Shown here: positions 43,936-52,185 of the stretch, in pieces
Layout of the letters: every line of letters begins with the position of its first letter
Position numbering within the stretch: the stretch's first letter is position 1
NCBI RefSeq assembly: GCF_019160155.1
Contig: NZ_JAFNIH010000061.1
Coordinates: 251,532-315,531 of the forward strand
Direction: 5' to 3'
Length of the DNA stretch: 64,000 nt
Source of the DNA: Pinisolibacter aquiterrae
GTDB lineage: Bacteria; Pseudomonadota; Alphaproteobacteria; Rhizobiales; Ancalomicrobiaceae
Program-made: the position numbers and the translations under genes
The notes under the pieces: model-generated
The model's input: only the letters and a program-made list of their open reading frames with translations
Database searches by the model: none
Told to the model about the DNA's origin: nothing

Positions 43936-44243
43936 CAGGCTTCTCCCCAGACATAGACCAGACTGTCGCTCTCGACGCGCGTCGAAAGCGTCAGCAGGCG
44001 CGCGTCCTTCGGCGCGGGACCGTCGATCCGCCGGCCGCTCGCCATGTCAAAGCGGGCCTGGTGCCACGGACAGACGAAGGCGCCGTCCTTGCATTCCAGC
44101 GGACCGCCGAAGTGGAGGCAGACATTGGCGACGGCGCGCGGCCTGCCCTCCGCGAGAAAGACATGCAGGTCCCGGCCGAAGAAGGGGACGATGACCGAAC
44201 CCTCCTTCGGAATGTCCTCGAGCTTGATCAGTTCGTGCTTCAT
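43935..44243 (-). CDS. Rieske [2Fe-2S] ferredoxin-type protein
   Basis: A 102-residue single-domain Rieske protein. The cluster ligands are in NVCLHFGGPLEC and FVCPWHQARFDMASG, that is CxH and CxxH about 17 residues apart. The size is that of the ferredoxin components of ring dioxygenases or NirD-type proteins. No oxygenase is encoded nearby, so its electron partner is unknown; the DoxX and GST neighbours suggest an oxidative-stress or quinone-related role. Its stop overlaps the GST start (TGATG), and it follows the DoxX gene closely. Confidence 0.9.
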   Translation of the reverse strand: MKHELIKLEDIPKEGSVIVPFFGRDLHVFLAEGRPRAVANVCLHFGGPLECKDGAFVCPWHQARFDMASGRRIDGPAPKDARLLTLSTRVESDSLVYVWGEA

Positions 44244-44254
44244 GACGTCCTCAT

Positions 44255-44680
44255 TCAGGCGGCCTGGGTCGAGATGAACGGGAGCGGCCTGGAGCGCTGG
44301 AGCGCGAAGGCTCCTTCGCCGAGCAGGACTTGGACGAGGGCGAGCAGCGCCAGATAAAGCGGATATTCCCAGCCGCCGTTCGGGTAGCCGAACATCCACC
44401 CGTTGCCTGCATGCGCCCAGGTGGCGCCGAGCAGGATGGGCAAGAGGATCAGCGACACCCAGCGGACCTGCACGCCGAGAACGAGCAGAGCGCCGCCGAT
44501 CGCCTCCAGCACGAAGACGACATAGGCAGACCGGGCCGGCAGGCCGATCGAAGTGAAGAACCGCGCGGTGCCCGGCAGCGTGAACACGAAGAGCTTCAGG
44601 ATGAGACTGTGGGCGAGGAACATCGCGCCGAGTGCGATGCGAAGGAGGAAGGCGGCGAGGTCGGTGGAGGTTGGGATCAT
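44255..44680 (-). CDS. DoxX family membrane protein
   Basis: A 141-residue inner-membrane protein with four predicted helices. The opening AAFLLRIALGAMFLAHSLILKLFVFTLPG, the middle GLPARSAYVVFVLEAIGGALLVLG and the end YPLYLALLALVQVLLGEGAFAL are DoxX/DoxD landmarks. In some bacteria DoxX-type proteins belong to membrane redox complexes that counter oxidants. It is the first gene of the MarR-linked unit and reads away from the marR gene across a shared operator region. Confidence 0.88.
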   Translation of the reverse strand: MIPTSTDLAAFLLRIALGAMFLAHSLILKLFVFTLPGTARFFTSIGLPARSAYVVFVLEAIGGALLVLGVQVRWVSLILLPILLGATWAHAGNGWMFGYPNGGWEYPLYLALLALVQVLLGEGAFALQRSRPLPFISTQAA

Positions 44681-44704
44681 CGAGGTTCTCTCCAGACGGA
44701 TTAA

Positions 44705-44764
44705 ATGCATATGCATCGATATAAATGCACATGCATCCACATGTCAAGCTTGATGCAGATGCAT
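44705..44764. promoter_or_regulatory. Three ATGCAnATGCAT boxes between DoxX and MarR genes
   Basis: Twelve-base boxes ATGCATATGCAT (44705-44716), ATGCACATGCAT (44725-44736) and ATGCAGATGCAT (44753-44764) lie between the divergent DoxX and MarR starts. The first is a perfect palindrome. The first two are spaced 20 bp apart, two helix turns. They are the likely binding sites of the MarR protein, controlling both directions. Confidence 0.8.
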
Positions 44765-44783
44765 GAAGTGGTATGCTCTGCCT

Positions 44784-45221
44784 ATGGTCATTTCCCCCTC
44801 TGAAAACCACATCCGCGCCTGGGCCCGTCTGGTGAAGGCGTCGCAGCGCGTGCTCGGCGCGATCGAGGCCGACCTCAAGGCGGCCGGCTTCCCGCCGCTC
44901 GGTTGGTACGACGTCCTGCTCGAGCTCAAGCGCTCGGACGACGGACGGCTCAGGCCGCTCGAGATCGAGGGCCGCCTGCTGATCGCCCAGCACAATGTCT
45001 CGCGGTTGATCGACCGGCTCGAGAAAGGCGGCTATGTCGCGCGCGAGCCTTGCGAGGAGGACGGCCGCGGCCAAGTCGTCGCGATCACAGAGGACGGGCG
45101 CGACCTGCTGAACAGGATGTGGCCCGTCTATAGGGCTGCCATTCAGAAGCACGTCGCGGCAAAGCTCGATGACGACGAAGCGGCCAGCCTCGCGGATCTG
45201 CTCGCGCGGTTGATGGCATGA
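44784..45221 (+). CDS. MarR-family transcriptional regulator
   Basis: A 145-residue MarR protein. The dimer helices open with HIRAWARLVKASQRVLGAIEADLKAAGFPPLGWYDVLLEL. The winged helix reads LLIAQHNVSRLIDRLEKGGYVAREPCEEDGRGQVVAITEDGRDLL. The start at 44784 was chosen because the alternative ATG at 44763 lies inside the third operator box. It is divergent from the DoxX-Rieske-GST unit and very probably represses it, with an oxidant or phenolic compound as inducer; this is inference from layout. Confidence 0.9.
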   Translation: MVISPSENHIRAWARLVKASQRVLGAIEADLKAAGFPPLGWYDVLLELKRSDDGRLRPLEIEGRLLIAQHNVSRLIDRLEKGGYVAREPCEEDGRGQVVAITEDGRDLLNRMWPVYRAAIQKHVAAKLDDDEAASLADLLARLMA

Positions 45222-45254
45222 GCGGGCGGGCGTTCTCTTCGCCGTCGGCAAGCC

Positions 45255-45716
45255 TCAGGGCCTGCGCACCTTGCGGTCTGTGCCGGTGACGCCGAAGCGG
45301 GATCGCCGCTTTGGCGTGACCAGTTCGGCTGGTCCGGCGAAGCCGTCGATGATCGGGCAATCCGGCCGGTCGTCGCCGTGGCAATGCTCCGCCAGATGCC
45401 GCAACGTGTCGCTCATCGCCTTGAGCGCCCGCGCCTTCTCTTCCAGCACCGCGATCTGCTCGAGCGCGATCGCCTTGACATGGGCGCTGGCGCGGCTGCG
45501 GTCCCGCCACAGCGCCAGCAAGGTCTCCATCTGCTCAACCGAGAAGCCGAGATCCCGCGCCCGGCTGATGAAGCGAAGCGTGTGGACGTCGTTGTCCGAG
45601 TAGACGCGGTAGCCGGACCCGGTGCGGAGCGGCGGCGCGATGAGCCCGATGGCTTCGTAATAGCGGATCATCTTGACCGAGACGCCGCTGGCCTTCGAGG
45701 CTTCTCCGATATTCAT
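45255..45716 (-). CDS. cueR: CueR-type MerR-family copper regulator
   Basis: A 153-residue MerR-family activator. The DNA-binding half is [26 protein letters not shown] and [26 protein letters not shown]. The metal-binding loop near the C-terminus has the two cysteines of CueR, as [12 protein letters not shown] basic tail of about 30 residues follows and is unusual in length. The start overlaps the stop of copA by four bases, so it is translated from the copA transcript. It should activate copA and copZ when copper(I) rises. Confidence 0.93.
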   Translation of the reverse strand: MNIGEASKASGVSVKMIRYYEAIGLIAPPLRTGSGYRVYSDNDVHTLRFISRARDLGFSVEQMETLLALWRDRSRASAHVKAIALEQIAVLEEKARALKAMSDTLRHLAEHCHGDDRPDCPIIDGFAGPAELVTPKRRSRFGVTGTDRKVRRP

Positions 45717-48274
45717 GACGCGCTCCGTGCGGGGACGAGGGGGGTAAGGGTCGGGGCCGGCTGGACGCCACCTCCGGTACTGGGGCCGAGCGGCGGCGCG
45801 AAACCGCGCAGCCGCAAGGCATTGGCGAGAACGAAGACGCTGGAGAGCGCCATCGCGCCGGCGGCAATCACCGGCGACAGCAGCATCCCGTTCACGGGAT
45901 AGAGCAGCCCCGCGGCGACCGGAATCAGCGTGACATTGTAGGCGAAGGCCCAGAACAGGTTCTGGCGGATGTTGCGGATCGTCGCCCTGGAGAGCGCAAT
46001 GGCGGTGACGACGCCCCGCAAGTCGCCGGACATCAGCACCACGTCGGCGCTCTCGATGGCGATCTCGGTGCCGGTACCGACGGCGATGCCGACATCGGCC
46101 TCGGCGAGCGCCGGCGCATCGTTGATGCCGTCACCGACGAAAGCCACCTGCCGGCCTCCTGCCCGGAGCGACCGGATTGCCGCGACCTTGCCGCCGGGCA
46201 GCACCTCGGCGACGATCTCGTCGATGCCCAGCCGCTCGGCGACGGCACGCGCGGTTCGGCGGTTGTCGCCTGTGATCATCGCCACGCCGAGGCCCTGCGC
46301 GTGCAGCGCCGCGATGGCTTCGGCGGAGGTGTCCTTGATCGGGTCGGAGATCGCGATGATCGCGGCGAGCCGTCCGTCGACGGCGGCGTAGAGGGGCGAC
46401 TTGCCCTCGTCGCCGAGGCGTCCGGCGATCTCCGCGAAGCCCGACACGTCGATGCCGGCGCGGGTCATGGCGCGGTCGGCGCCGACGCCGACCGAGACGC
46501 CGTCGACCTCGCCGGAGACGCCGAATCCCGGCTCCGCCAGGAAGGATGTCACGGGCCGCAGCCTGTCAGACGGGACAGCGGCGACGATCGCCTCGGCGAT
46601 CGGGTGCTCGGACTTGGTCTCGAGACTGGCGACCAGCGCCAGCACATCGTCGCGGTCGAAGCCGTCGCGGGCGAGGAAATCGGTGAGCGCCGGCCGACCC
46701 TCCGTCAGGGTCCCGGTCTTGTCGAGCGCGACGACCTCGGCCGAGCGGAGCGACTGCAGCGCGTCGCCCTTGCGGAACAGCACGCCCAAATCCGCCGCCC
46801 GGCCGGTGCCGACCATGATCGAGGTCGGGGTCGCGAGGCCCATGGCGCAGGGGCAGGCGATGATCAGCACGGCAACGGCGTTGACGAGCGCGAAGGTCAG
46901 CGCCGGCGACGGCCCGAAGGCATACCAGGCGGCGAAGGTGAGCACCGCGGCGGCGACCACCGCCGGCACGAACCACGCGGTCACCTTGTCGACGGCGGCC
47001 TGGATCGGCAGCTTGCCGCCCTGCGCGGCCTCGACCATGCGGATGATCTGCGCCAACACGGTGTCGGCCCCCACCTTGGCGGCGGTGAAGGTCAGGGCGC
47101 CGGTGCGGTTGATGGTGCCGCCCACGACTTCGTCGCCGGCGCGCTTGCGGACCGGCAGGGGTTCGCCGGAGATCATGGATTCGTCGACATGCGAGTCGCC
47201 CGACGACACCAATCCGTCGACCGGGATGCGGTCGCCCGGACGGATCTCGATCGCGTCGCCGACGACGACCTCCTCGACCGGCACCTCGACCGTCCCGCCG
47301 TCCCGCACCACGCGCGCGGTCTTCGGCTGCAGCCCGATCAGGCGCCTGATCGCCTGGCTGGTCCGTCCCTTGGCGCGGCTCTCGAGATAGCGGCCGGTGA
47401 GGATCAGCGCGACGATCACCGCGGCCGCCTCGTAGTAGACATGGGCGGTTCCCGGCGGCAGGAGGGAGGGCGCGAAGGTGGCGACCACCGAATAGCCCCA
47501 GGCGGCGCTGGTGCCGAGCACCACGAGAGAGTTCATGTCGGGGGCGAGCCGCAACAGGTTCGGGATGCCCTTCCGGAAGAAGCGCAGGCCCGGGCCGAAC
47601 AGCACGATCGTGGCGAGCGCGAACTGGATGAGGAGATTGGTCCGCATCCCCAGCGTGGCCATGATCCAGTGGTGGAACGCAGGCACGTAGTGCGAGCCCA
47701 TCTCCATCGCGAAGAGCGGCAGGGTCAGGACGGCGGCGAGCGCGAGCGCGTTGCGCAGGTGCCGGGTCTCGGCCTCCCGCCGGTTCTCGCCGTCCTCGCT
47801 CGCCTCCGGCGTGGCCGACCGGACCACGTCATACCCGGCCGCCCGGACCGCCGCCTCGAGCGCCGCGCGGGGGACCACACCCTTGACGACCGCGATGGTC
47901 GCCGTCTCGGTCGCCAGGTTGACGGCGGCCGAGACCACGCCGGGAACGGCGGCGAGCGCCTTCTCGATGCGCGCCACGCAGGAGGCGCAGGTCATACCCG
48001 CGATCCGCAGCGTGAGGGTATCCCGGCCGACGCCGTAGCCCGCCTGCCCGATGGCGGCGACGAGCGCGGCCGGGTCGGGTGTGCCGGCGAAGGCGACCGT
48101 GGCGCGTTCCGTCGCGAGGTTGACGCCGGCCGAGGCCACGCCCGGCACCGCGCGGAGAGCCTTCTCGACGCGGCCGACGCAGGAGGAGCAGGTCATGCCC
48201 TCGATCTGAATCGAGAGCGGCGGAACGGCGGAGCGGGTCGCATCCGGGTGGGAGAGGTCGGTGGTCCGGGTCAT
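45713..48274 (-). CDS. copA: Copper-exporting P1B-type ATPase
   Basis: An 853-residue heavy-metal ATPase that pumps copper(I) out of the cytoplasm. Two N-terminal metal-binding domains carry GMTCSSC (cysteines 29 and 32) and GMTCASC. Eight membrane helices follow, with the transport motif [11 protein letters not shown]. The phosphorylation motif is [11 protein letters not shown], and [18 protein letters not shown] lies near the end. It starts after a CueR-type promoter at 48314-48336 and is followed by the overlapping cueR gene. A copZ gene is divergent. Confidence 0.96.
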   Translation of the reverse strand: MTRTTDLSHPDATRSAVPPLSIQIEGMTCSSCVGRVEKALRAVPGVASAGVNLATERATVAFAGTPDPAALVAAIGQAGYGVGRDTLTLRIAGMTCASCVARIEKALAAVPGVVSAAVNLATETATIAVVKGVVPRAALEAAVRAAGYDVVRSATPEASEDGENRREAETRHLRNALALAAVLTLPLFAMEMGSHYVPAFHHWIMATLGMRTNLLIQFALATIVLFGPGLRFFRKGIPNLLRLAPDMNSLVVLGTSAAWGYSVVATFAPSLLPPGTAHVYYEAAAVIVALILTGRYLESRAKGRTSQAIRRLIGLQPKTARVVRDGGTVEVPVEEVVVGDAIEIRPGDRIPVDGLVSSGDSHVDESMISGEPLPVRKRAGDEVVGGTINRTGALTFTAAKVGADTVLAQIIRMVEAAQGGKLPIQAAVDKVTAWFVPAVVAAAVLTFAAWYAFGPSPALTFALVNAVAVLIIACPCAMGLATPTSIMVGTGRAADLGVLFRKGDALQSLRSAEVVALDKTGTLTEGRPALTDFLARDGFDRDDVLALVASLETKSEHPIAEAIVAAVPSDRLRPVTSFLAEPGFGVSGEVDGVSVGVGADRAMTRAGIDVSGFAEIAGRLGDEGKSPLYAAVDGRLAAIIAISDPIKDTSAEAIAALHAQGLGVAMITGDNRRTARAVAERLGIDEIVAEVLPGGKVAAIRSLRAGGRQVAFVGDGINDAPALAEADVGIAVGTGTEIAIESADVVLMSGDLRGVVTAIALSRATIRNIRQNLFWAFAYNVTLIPVAAGLLYPVNGMLLSPVIAAGAMALSSVFVLANALRLRGFAPPLGPSTGGGVQPAPTLTPLVPARSAS

Positions 48275-48313
48275 GTCGGCAGTCCTTCTGGTGAAGCTGC
48301 CTCCCGAGATGAT

Positions 48314-48336
48314 CCCTCCCACAGTGGGAAGGTCAA
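48314..48336 (-). promoter_or_regulatory. CueR-type promoter of copA
   Basis: On the minus strand TTGACC is followed by an interrupted palindrome CCTTCCCAC-T-GTGGGAGGG (48332-48314), the arrangement of CueR boxes that occupy the spacer between -35 and -10. It lies 40 bp before the copA start. Confidence 0.75.
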
Positions 48337-48372
48337 TAGGGATCGCACAGACATAAAATGCCTCGCCAGGCC

Positions 48373-48395
48373 TTGACCCTCCCATCGTTGGAGAC
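48373..48395 (+). promoter_or_regulatory. CueR-type promoter of copZ
   Basis: TTGACC at 48373 leads into CCTCCCATCGTTGGAGAC, a second CueR-like box in the opposite orientation to the copA one. It lies about 40 bp before the copZ start, so one regulator can drive both directions. Confidence 0.7.
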
Positions 48396-48434
48396 CCCAC
48401 CTTCGCCCATGTCCACCCGAGAAGGAGACCGACG

Positions 48435-48635
48435 ATGTACACATTCGACGTGAACGACATGACCTGCGGCCACTGCGTCCAGACGATCGAGACGGCGGTG
48501 AAGGGCGTCGACGGCGCGGCGGCCGTGACGATCGACCTGACCGACCACGCGGTGAAGATCGCGAGCGCCGAGCCGGCATCGAGCTTCGCCGACGCGATCA
48601 AGGATGCGGGCTACACGCCGCAGCTTCGCGCCTGA
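48435..48635 (+). CDS. copZ: Copper chaperone, heavy-metal-associated domain
   Basis: A 66-residue single HMA domain. The metal site is [12 protein letters not shown] near the N-terminus, and the ferredoxin-like fold is completed by [14 protein letters not shown] and [14 protein letters not shown]. It should carry copper(I) to CopA. The gene has a good AAGGAGA site and its own CueR-type promoter. Confidence 0.95.
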   Translation: MYTFDVNDMTCGHCVQTIETAVKGVDGAAAVTIDLTDHAVKIASAEPASSFADAIKDAGYTPQLRA

Positions 48636-48703
48636 GGATCTCTCGGGCGAAATCGAGATGGGGCGCTGTGAGGCGCCGCTCTCGAACTCGAGCAGCCGCT
48701 TTT

Positions 48704-48728
48704 CGCTCAGGTTGTTTCAACCTGAGCG
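48704..48728. terminator. Perfect 11-bp hairpin between copZ and the LysR gene
   Basis: CGCTCAGGTTG (48704-48714) pairs fully with CAACCTGAGCG (48718-48728) around three bases. It lies in the convergent region and contains the LysR stop codon in its loop. No T-run follows on either strand beyond the stem, so bidirectional termination is possible but not shown. Confidence 0.5.
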
Positions 48729-49661
48729 GCGGGTGCTCCAGGTGCCCCGATCCGGCGCCCATGGGTCGCCGGAGGGATCGCCGCCCAGCCGCTCCGCGAG
48801 AAAGTCGAGGAACAGGCGCAGTCGGTTGGGCACATGGCGTCGGTGCGGGTAGAGCGCGAACACGCCGAGGTGTCCCCAGTCCAGATCATCGAGGACGGGT
48901 ACAAGCCGGCCTTGGCGGATGTCCGAGCCGCAGATGAATGTCGGGAGCCACGTGACGCCGAGCCCGGCGAGCGCGGCCACGCGCAGGGCTTCCGCGCTCG
49001 ATGACAGAAGTCGGGGCGCGGCACGAACCCGGCCCGAAGCGCCTTCCGTGCGCCATGGCCAGTCGAGGCGCGGCATAGGCTGGGAAAAGCAGAGCGCAGG
49101 CAGGCGCTCGAGCCTCTCAGGCTTGTCCGGACAGCCGTGCCGGGACAGGAAGTCCGGGCTGGCGACGACGTGGAATCGGGTCGAGGCCAGACGTCGTCCG
49201 ATCAGGGCCGTATCCAGCGCGACGGCAACGCGGATGCCGAGGTCGAACCCCTCCTGCACGAGGTCCACGATGCGGTTGCTGAAGTCGGCCGTAACCGCGA
49301 TGCCGGGATACTGCACCATGAAGGCGGCGATCAGCGATGCGAGATGTCCCTGTCCCAGTTCGACGGGAGCCGTCACCCGCAAGGTCCCGCGCGGCTCGCT
49401 GTTCTCCGCGCCAACTGTGCCCTCGGCGTCCTCCACCGCCTCGAGGATCGCGGTCGCTCGCTCCAGATAGAGCTGTCCCTCCGGCGTCGGGCGCACGGAG
49501 CGGGTCGTCCGGTCGAACAGCCGCGCGCCCGTTCGTTCCTCGAGATGCGCGATGTGCTTGGCCGCCATGGAGGGCGAGATCCCGCAGGCGCGCGCGGCCG
49601 CGCTGAATCCTCCGAGTTCGGCAACGCAGACGAAAACCCTCATGCTGCTCAACGTGTCCAT
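48717..49661 (-). CDS. LysR-family transcriptional regulator
   Basis: A 314-residue LysR protein. The N-terminal helix-turn-helix is MRVFVCVAELGGFSAAARACGISPSMAAKHIAHLEERTGARLF. The effector domain contains GTLRVTAPVELGQGHLASLI, FDLGIRVAVALDTALIGRRL and LGVTWLPTFI. The pattern is that of the group near DsdC/PA-type oxidative and quinone responders. The gene is divergent from the two small monooxygenase-fold genes across 120 bp and probably controls them. The C-terminal 15 residues run into a perfect hairpin. Confidence 0.92.
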   Translation of the reverse strand: MDTLSSMRVFVCVAELGGFSAAARACGISPSMAAKHIAHLEERTGARLFDRTTRSVRPTPEGQLYLERATAILEAVEDAEGTVGAENSEPRGTLRVTAPVELGQGHLASLIAAFMVQYPGIAVTADFSNRIVDLVQEGFDLGIRVAVALDTALIGRRLASTRFHVVASPDFLSRHGCPDKPERLERLPALCFSQPMPRLDWPWRTEGASGRVRAAPRLLSSSAEALRVAALAGLGVTWLPTFICGSDIRQGRLVPVLDDLDWGHLGVFALYPHRRHVPNRLRLFLDFLAERLGGDPSGDPWAPDRGTWSTRRSG

Positions 49662-49781
49662 GGCCCGATCTCACACTCTGGGTACGAGGCGATCCTACCA
49701 CGTCGCGCGTTCTCGCACCCGCTTCGTTGCCGTATCTCCGGGGGTGCGGCTGCCGTGGCCGCAAGACGAGAGAGAGAGACC

Positions 49782-50084
49782 ATGACCACGCTGCTGCAGT
49801 TCGACTTCGCCTTCAACGGCCCATGGGGCGCCGATCTCGAACGGGCCTGCCATGACCTGGCGGCCGATATCGCGGCCCAGGACGGGCTGATCTGGAAGCT
49901 CTGGGGCGAGAATCCTGACGCCGGCCGCGCGGGCGGCGTCTACCTCTTCAAGACGCCCGAAGCGGCCGACGCGTATGTGGCGAAACACCGCCCCCGCCTC
50001 GCCGCCTTCGGCGTGACTGATCCCGGTGTGTCGCGGTTCACCCTCAATCTTCCCCTGTCCCGCGCCACGCGCGCTCCGCTCTGA
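49782..50084 (+). CDS. YdhR-type small monooxygenase-fold protein
   Basis: A 100-residue dimeric alpha-beta-barrel protein. FDFAFNGPWGADLERACHDLAADIAAQDGLIWKLWGENP and AGGVYLFKTPEAADAYVAKHRPRL match the YdhR group, which is thought to act on aromatic or quinone compounds without cofactor. It starts after GAGAGAGAGA, a purine-rich ribosome site. It is the first of two genes divergent from the LysR gene; the second is also a barrel of this fold type. Confidence 0.85.
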   Translation: MTTLLQFDFAFNGPWGADLERACHDLAADIAAQDGLIWKLWGENPDAGRAGGVYLFKTPEAADAYVAKHRPRLAAFGVTDPGVSRFTLNLPLSRATRAPL

Positions 50085-50095
50085 GGAACTTCGCG

Positions 50096-50383
50096 ATGTA
50101 CACCACCCTGGCGGAAGTCGAATACGAGGACCTCGCACGCTTCCTGTCGGTCTTCGCCACCGAGGGCCGGTCGAAGCGGGCGGCCCATGGCAGCCTCGGC
50201 GCCGAGGTGCTCTCGACCGAGGACGGTTCGAACCGGGTGATCGTGCTGATCGACTGGCGGGACGAGGAGGTCTATCGCGACTTCCTTGCCGACCCCACGG
50301 TGCCGCCGACGATGGCCCGGGGTGGCGCAAAAGGCCGCCCGAAATTCACGCCGGTCAGCCGAGTTGGCCGCTTTGCCGCCTGA
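50096..50383 (+). CDS. Small dimeric alpha-beta-barrel protein (antibiotic biosynthesis monooxygenase-like)
   Basis: A 95-residue protein. The pattern of YTTLAEVEYEDLARFLSVFATEGRSKRAAHGSLGAEVL followed by RVIVLIDWRDEEVYRDFLADP is that of small ABM or EthD-like barrels. The function is unknown. It lies eleven bases after the YdhR-like gene and is probably co-regulated with it by the LysR protein. Confidence 0.7.
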   Translation: MYTTLAEVEYEDLARFLSVFATEGRSKRAAHGSLGAEVLSTEDGSNRVIVLIDWRDEEVYRDFLADPTVPPTMARGGAKGRPKFTPVSRVGRFAA

Positions 50384-51103
50384 CCGGCGGGTCGCGGTCC
50401 GAAGACCGTGCGGCGGCTGGAATCCGTTCTTGCCGCTGCTCTCGAACTCGTGTCGTGAGGGGGCACCTGCCTCGAGCTCTGAGCATGGTGGCTCGTCGTG
50501 TTTGCCCACCTGTCGGGTCATCGTCAGACCCGCCTTTCCGGAAGGCGGAATGTCGGTGATTGGTCCTGTGACGCCAAATGCAGACTGGCAACGATCGACC
50601 CCACTTCGGACGTTCGGTTCATCCGATTGGAACGGAAACGATGCGCCCAATATGGTCGGTCGGCAGATCGGTTCTGGCTTCCGAAAGCGGACCGCGTTTC
50701 GAAACTTGCGACGGCTGTCGCGAACTCCTCTGGAGATCCCGAACTAGTCGATCGGCTGACCATGTATCTTATGGAAAGAGAGCTTGTCCCAGTAGCCACG
50801 TTGGAAAGCGATCCGTTCGTTGCGCACGGTGAAGACCCGCAGCCTCGAAAACCCAACGGATCACGCCATTCCAGAGGGGACGTCACCCCCCCCCCCGCCG
50901 GGGCGGCCGTGACGCGCTCCGGCGCTCCGGCCACTCATGGGTTCGGTCCCTCACCCGGAGCAAGACCAGCCGGCGCGGCCGTTTCGGTGAAGCGCCCCGG
51001 ATCTCGGGACCCGCGCCTCACGCGGCGCTTCGATCGAGAGCGGCATCTCCACCCCAGCCGCCTCGGCATCACCCGGTCGGGGTCCTGCCCACGATGGAGC
51101 TCG
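50384..51103. other. Gene-free interval with a decayed IS-end
   Basis: About 720 bp without a recognisable gene. At 50866-50888 the sequence GCCATTCCAGAGGGGACGTCACC resembles the terminal repeat of the IS256-type element (one inserted base), followed by a run of eleven C at 50886-50896. The left part contains scattered short frames with no family match. The interval ends at the LysR stop at 51104. Confidence 0.55.
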
Positions 51104-52051
51104 TCAGCGGTCGACCTCGGGGCCGATCCGGTCGGCGAGGAAGGCGAAATGCTCGGAATTCGCCAGGACGAGTTCGCGCAGATGCGCGGCGACGCGGCCG
51201 TTGTGGTTGCGCCGCCAGACCAGCGACAACGGCGAGGGTGAACGCCCCTGGACGACGCGGCGCTCGACGAGGCGGCCGGCGCGGACGTGTTCACGCGCCA
51301 TCGTCGTCGGCAGAAAGCCGACGCCGACGCCGGAGATGTGGGCGACGAGCTTGGTCCGCAGGTCGGGCACGAGCATCTCCTTCTGCCCGGCGAGGCGCCA
51401 TGCGACGCGCTTGACCAGTCGGGTCGCGGTATCCTCCACATTGACTGCCGGAAAACGCCGCAGTTCGTCGTTGGACAGGGGTTCGGAGTGGCCGGCGAGC
51501 GGATGATCCGGGGCGATGACGAAGACCCAGTGGATCGCGCCCAACGGATGGGTCTCGAAGTCGTCGTTGATGGTGTGGAAGCCCGGCGCCCCGAGCGCCA
51601 TGTGGACGCCGTTGTGCAGCAGTTCGTCCCAGACCCCCATGTAGACGGCGCTTCGGATCTCGATCTCGGTGTGCGGAAAGGATCGGTTCAAGTGAGCGAG
51701 GAGCCGGGCCGTCGCGTCCGAATCGTAGAGCAGGTTGTTGATCACCAGCGTGAAGCGCGGCTCGACGTTCTCGCCGACCTGGCGCAGTTCGTCGGGCAGG
51801 CCCTGCAGCCATTCGAAGATCTGGCCGGCCTTGTCGAGCAGCACGTGGCCCGCCGGCGTCAGCGTGACGTTGCGGGTGGTGCGGACGAAGAGCGGCGTGC
51901 CGATGCCGTCCTCCAGCGTCTTGATGCGGTAGCTCACCGCCGAGGTCGTGCGATGAAGCTCCTGGGCGGCGGCCGAGAAGCTCTTCAGACGCGCCACCGC
52001 GACGAAGGTGCGGACGGCTTCGAGATCGAGATTGGGAAGGCGCGTTTCCAT
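51104..52051 (-). CDS. LysR-family transcriptional regulator of the oxamate carbamoyltransferase operon
   Basis: A 315-residue LysR protein. The helix-turn-helix is LEAVRTFVAVARLKSFSAAAQELHRTTSAVSYRIKTLEDGIGTPLFVRTTR; the RTTSAVSYRIKTLE form is seen in AllS, the E. coli allantoin activator. The effector domain runs through VFVIAPDHPLAGHSEPLSNDELRRFPAVN. It is the last gene in the direction of the operon that begins with the MFS transporter, 135 bp after the DUF2877 gene. It probably senses the ureido substrate. Confidence 0.9.
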   Translation of the reverse strand: METRLPNLDLEAVRTFVAVARLKSFSAAAQELHRTTSAVSYRIKTLEDGIGTPLFVRTTRNVTLTPAGHVLLDKAGQIFEWLQGLPDELRQVGENVEPRFTLVINNLLYDSDATARLLAHLNRSFPHTEIEIRSAVYMGVWDELLHNGVHMALGAPGFHTINDDFETHPLGAIHWVFVIAPDHPLAGHSEPLSNDELRRFPAVNVEDTATRLVKRVAWRLAGQKEMLVPDLRTKLVAHISGVGVGFLPTTMAREHVRAGRLVERRVVQGRSPSPLSLVWRRNHNGRVAAHLRELVLANSEHFAFLADRIGPEVDR

Positions 52052-52185
52052 CGCGGAGACTCGATTGGAGGCGCCCCGGCGTTCCGAACGGGGCGCGAGA
52101 GGCGAAGAGCGGACCGCGACCAACCTAGCTCGGCGGTCGCGAACCGGCAAAGCGCGCCGAGGGTGCGTGCGTCCGCTCCGCCGTC

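Noticed and set aside
50498..51241. Plus-strand frame of 247 codons in the 50.4-51.2 kb interval
   Set aside because: It runs through the IS-end remnant and into the antisense of the LysR gene, has no ribosome site and no family resemblance.
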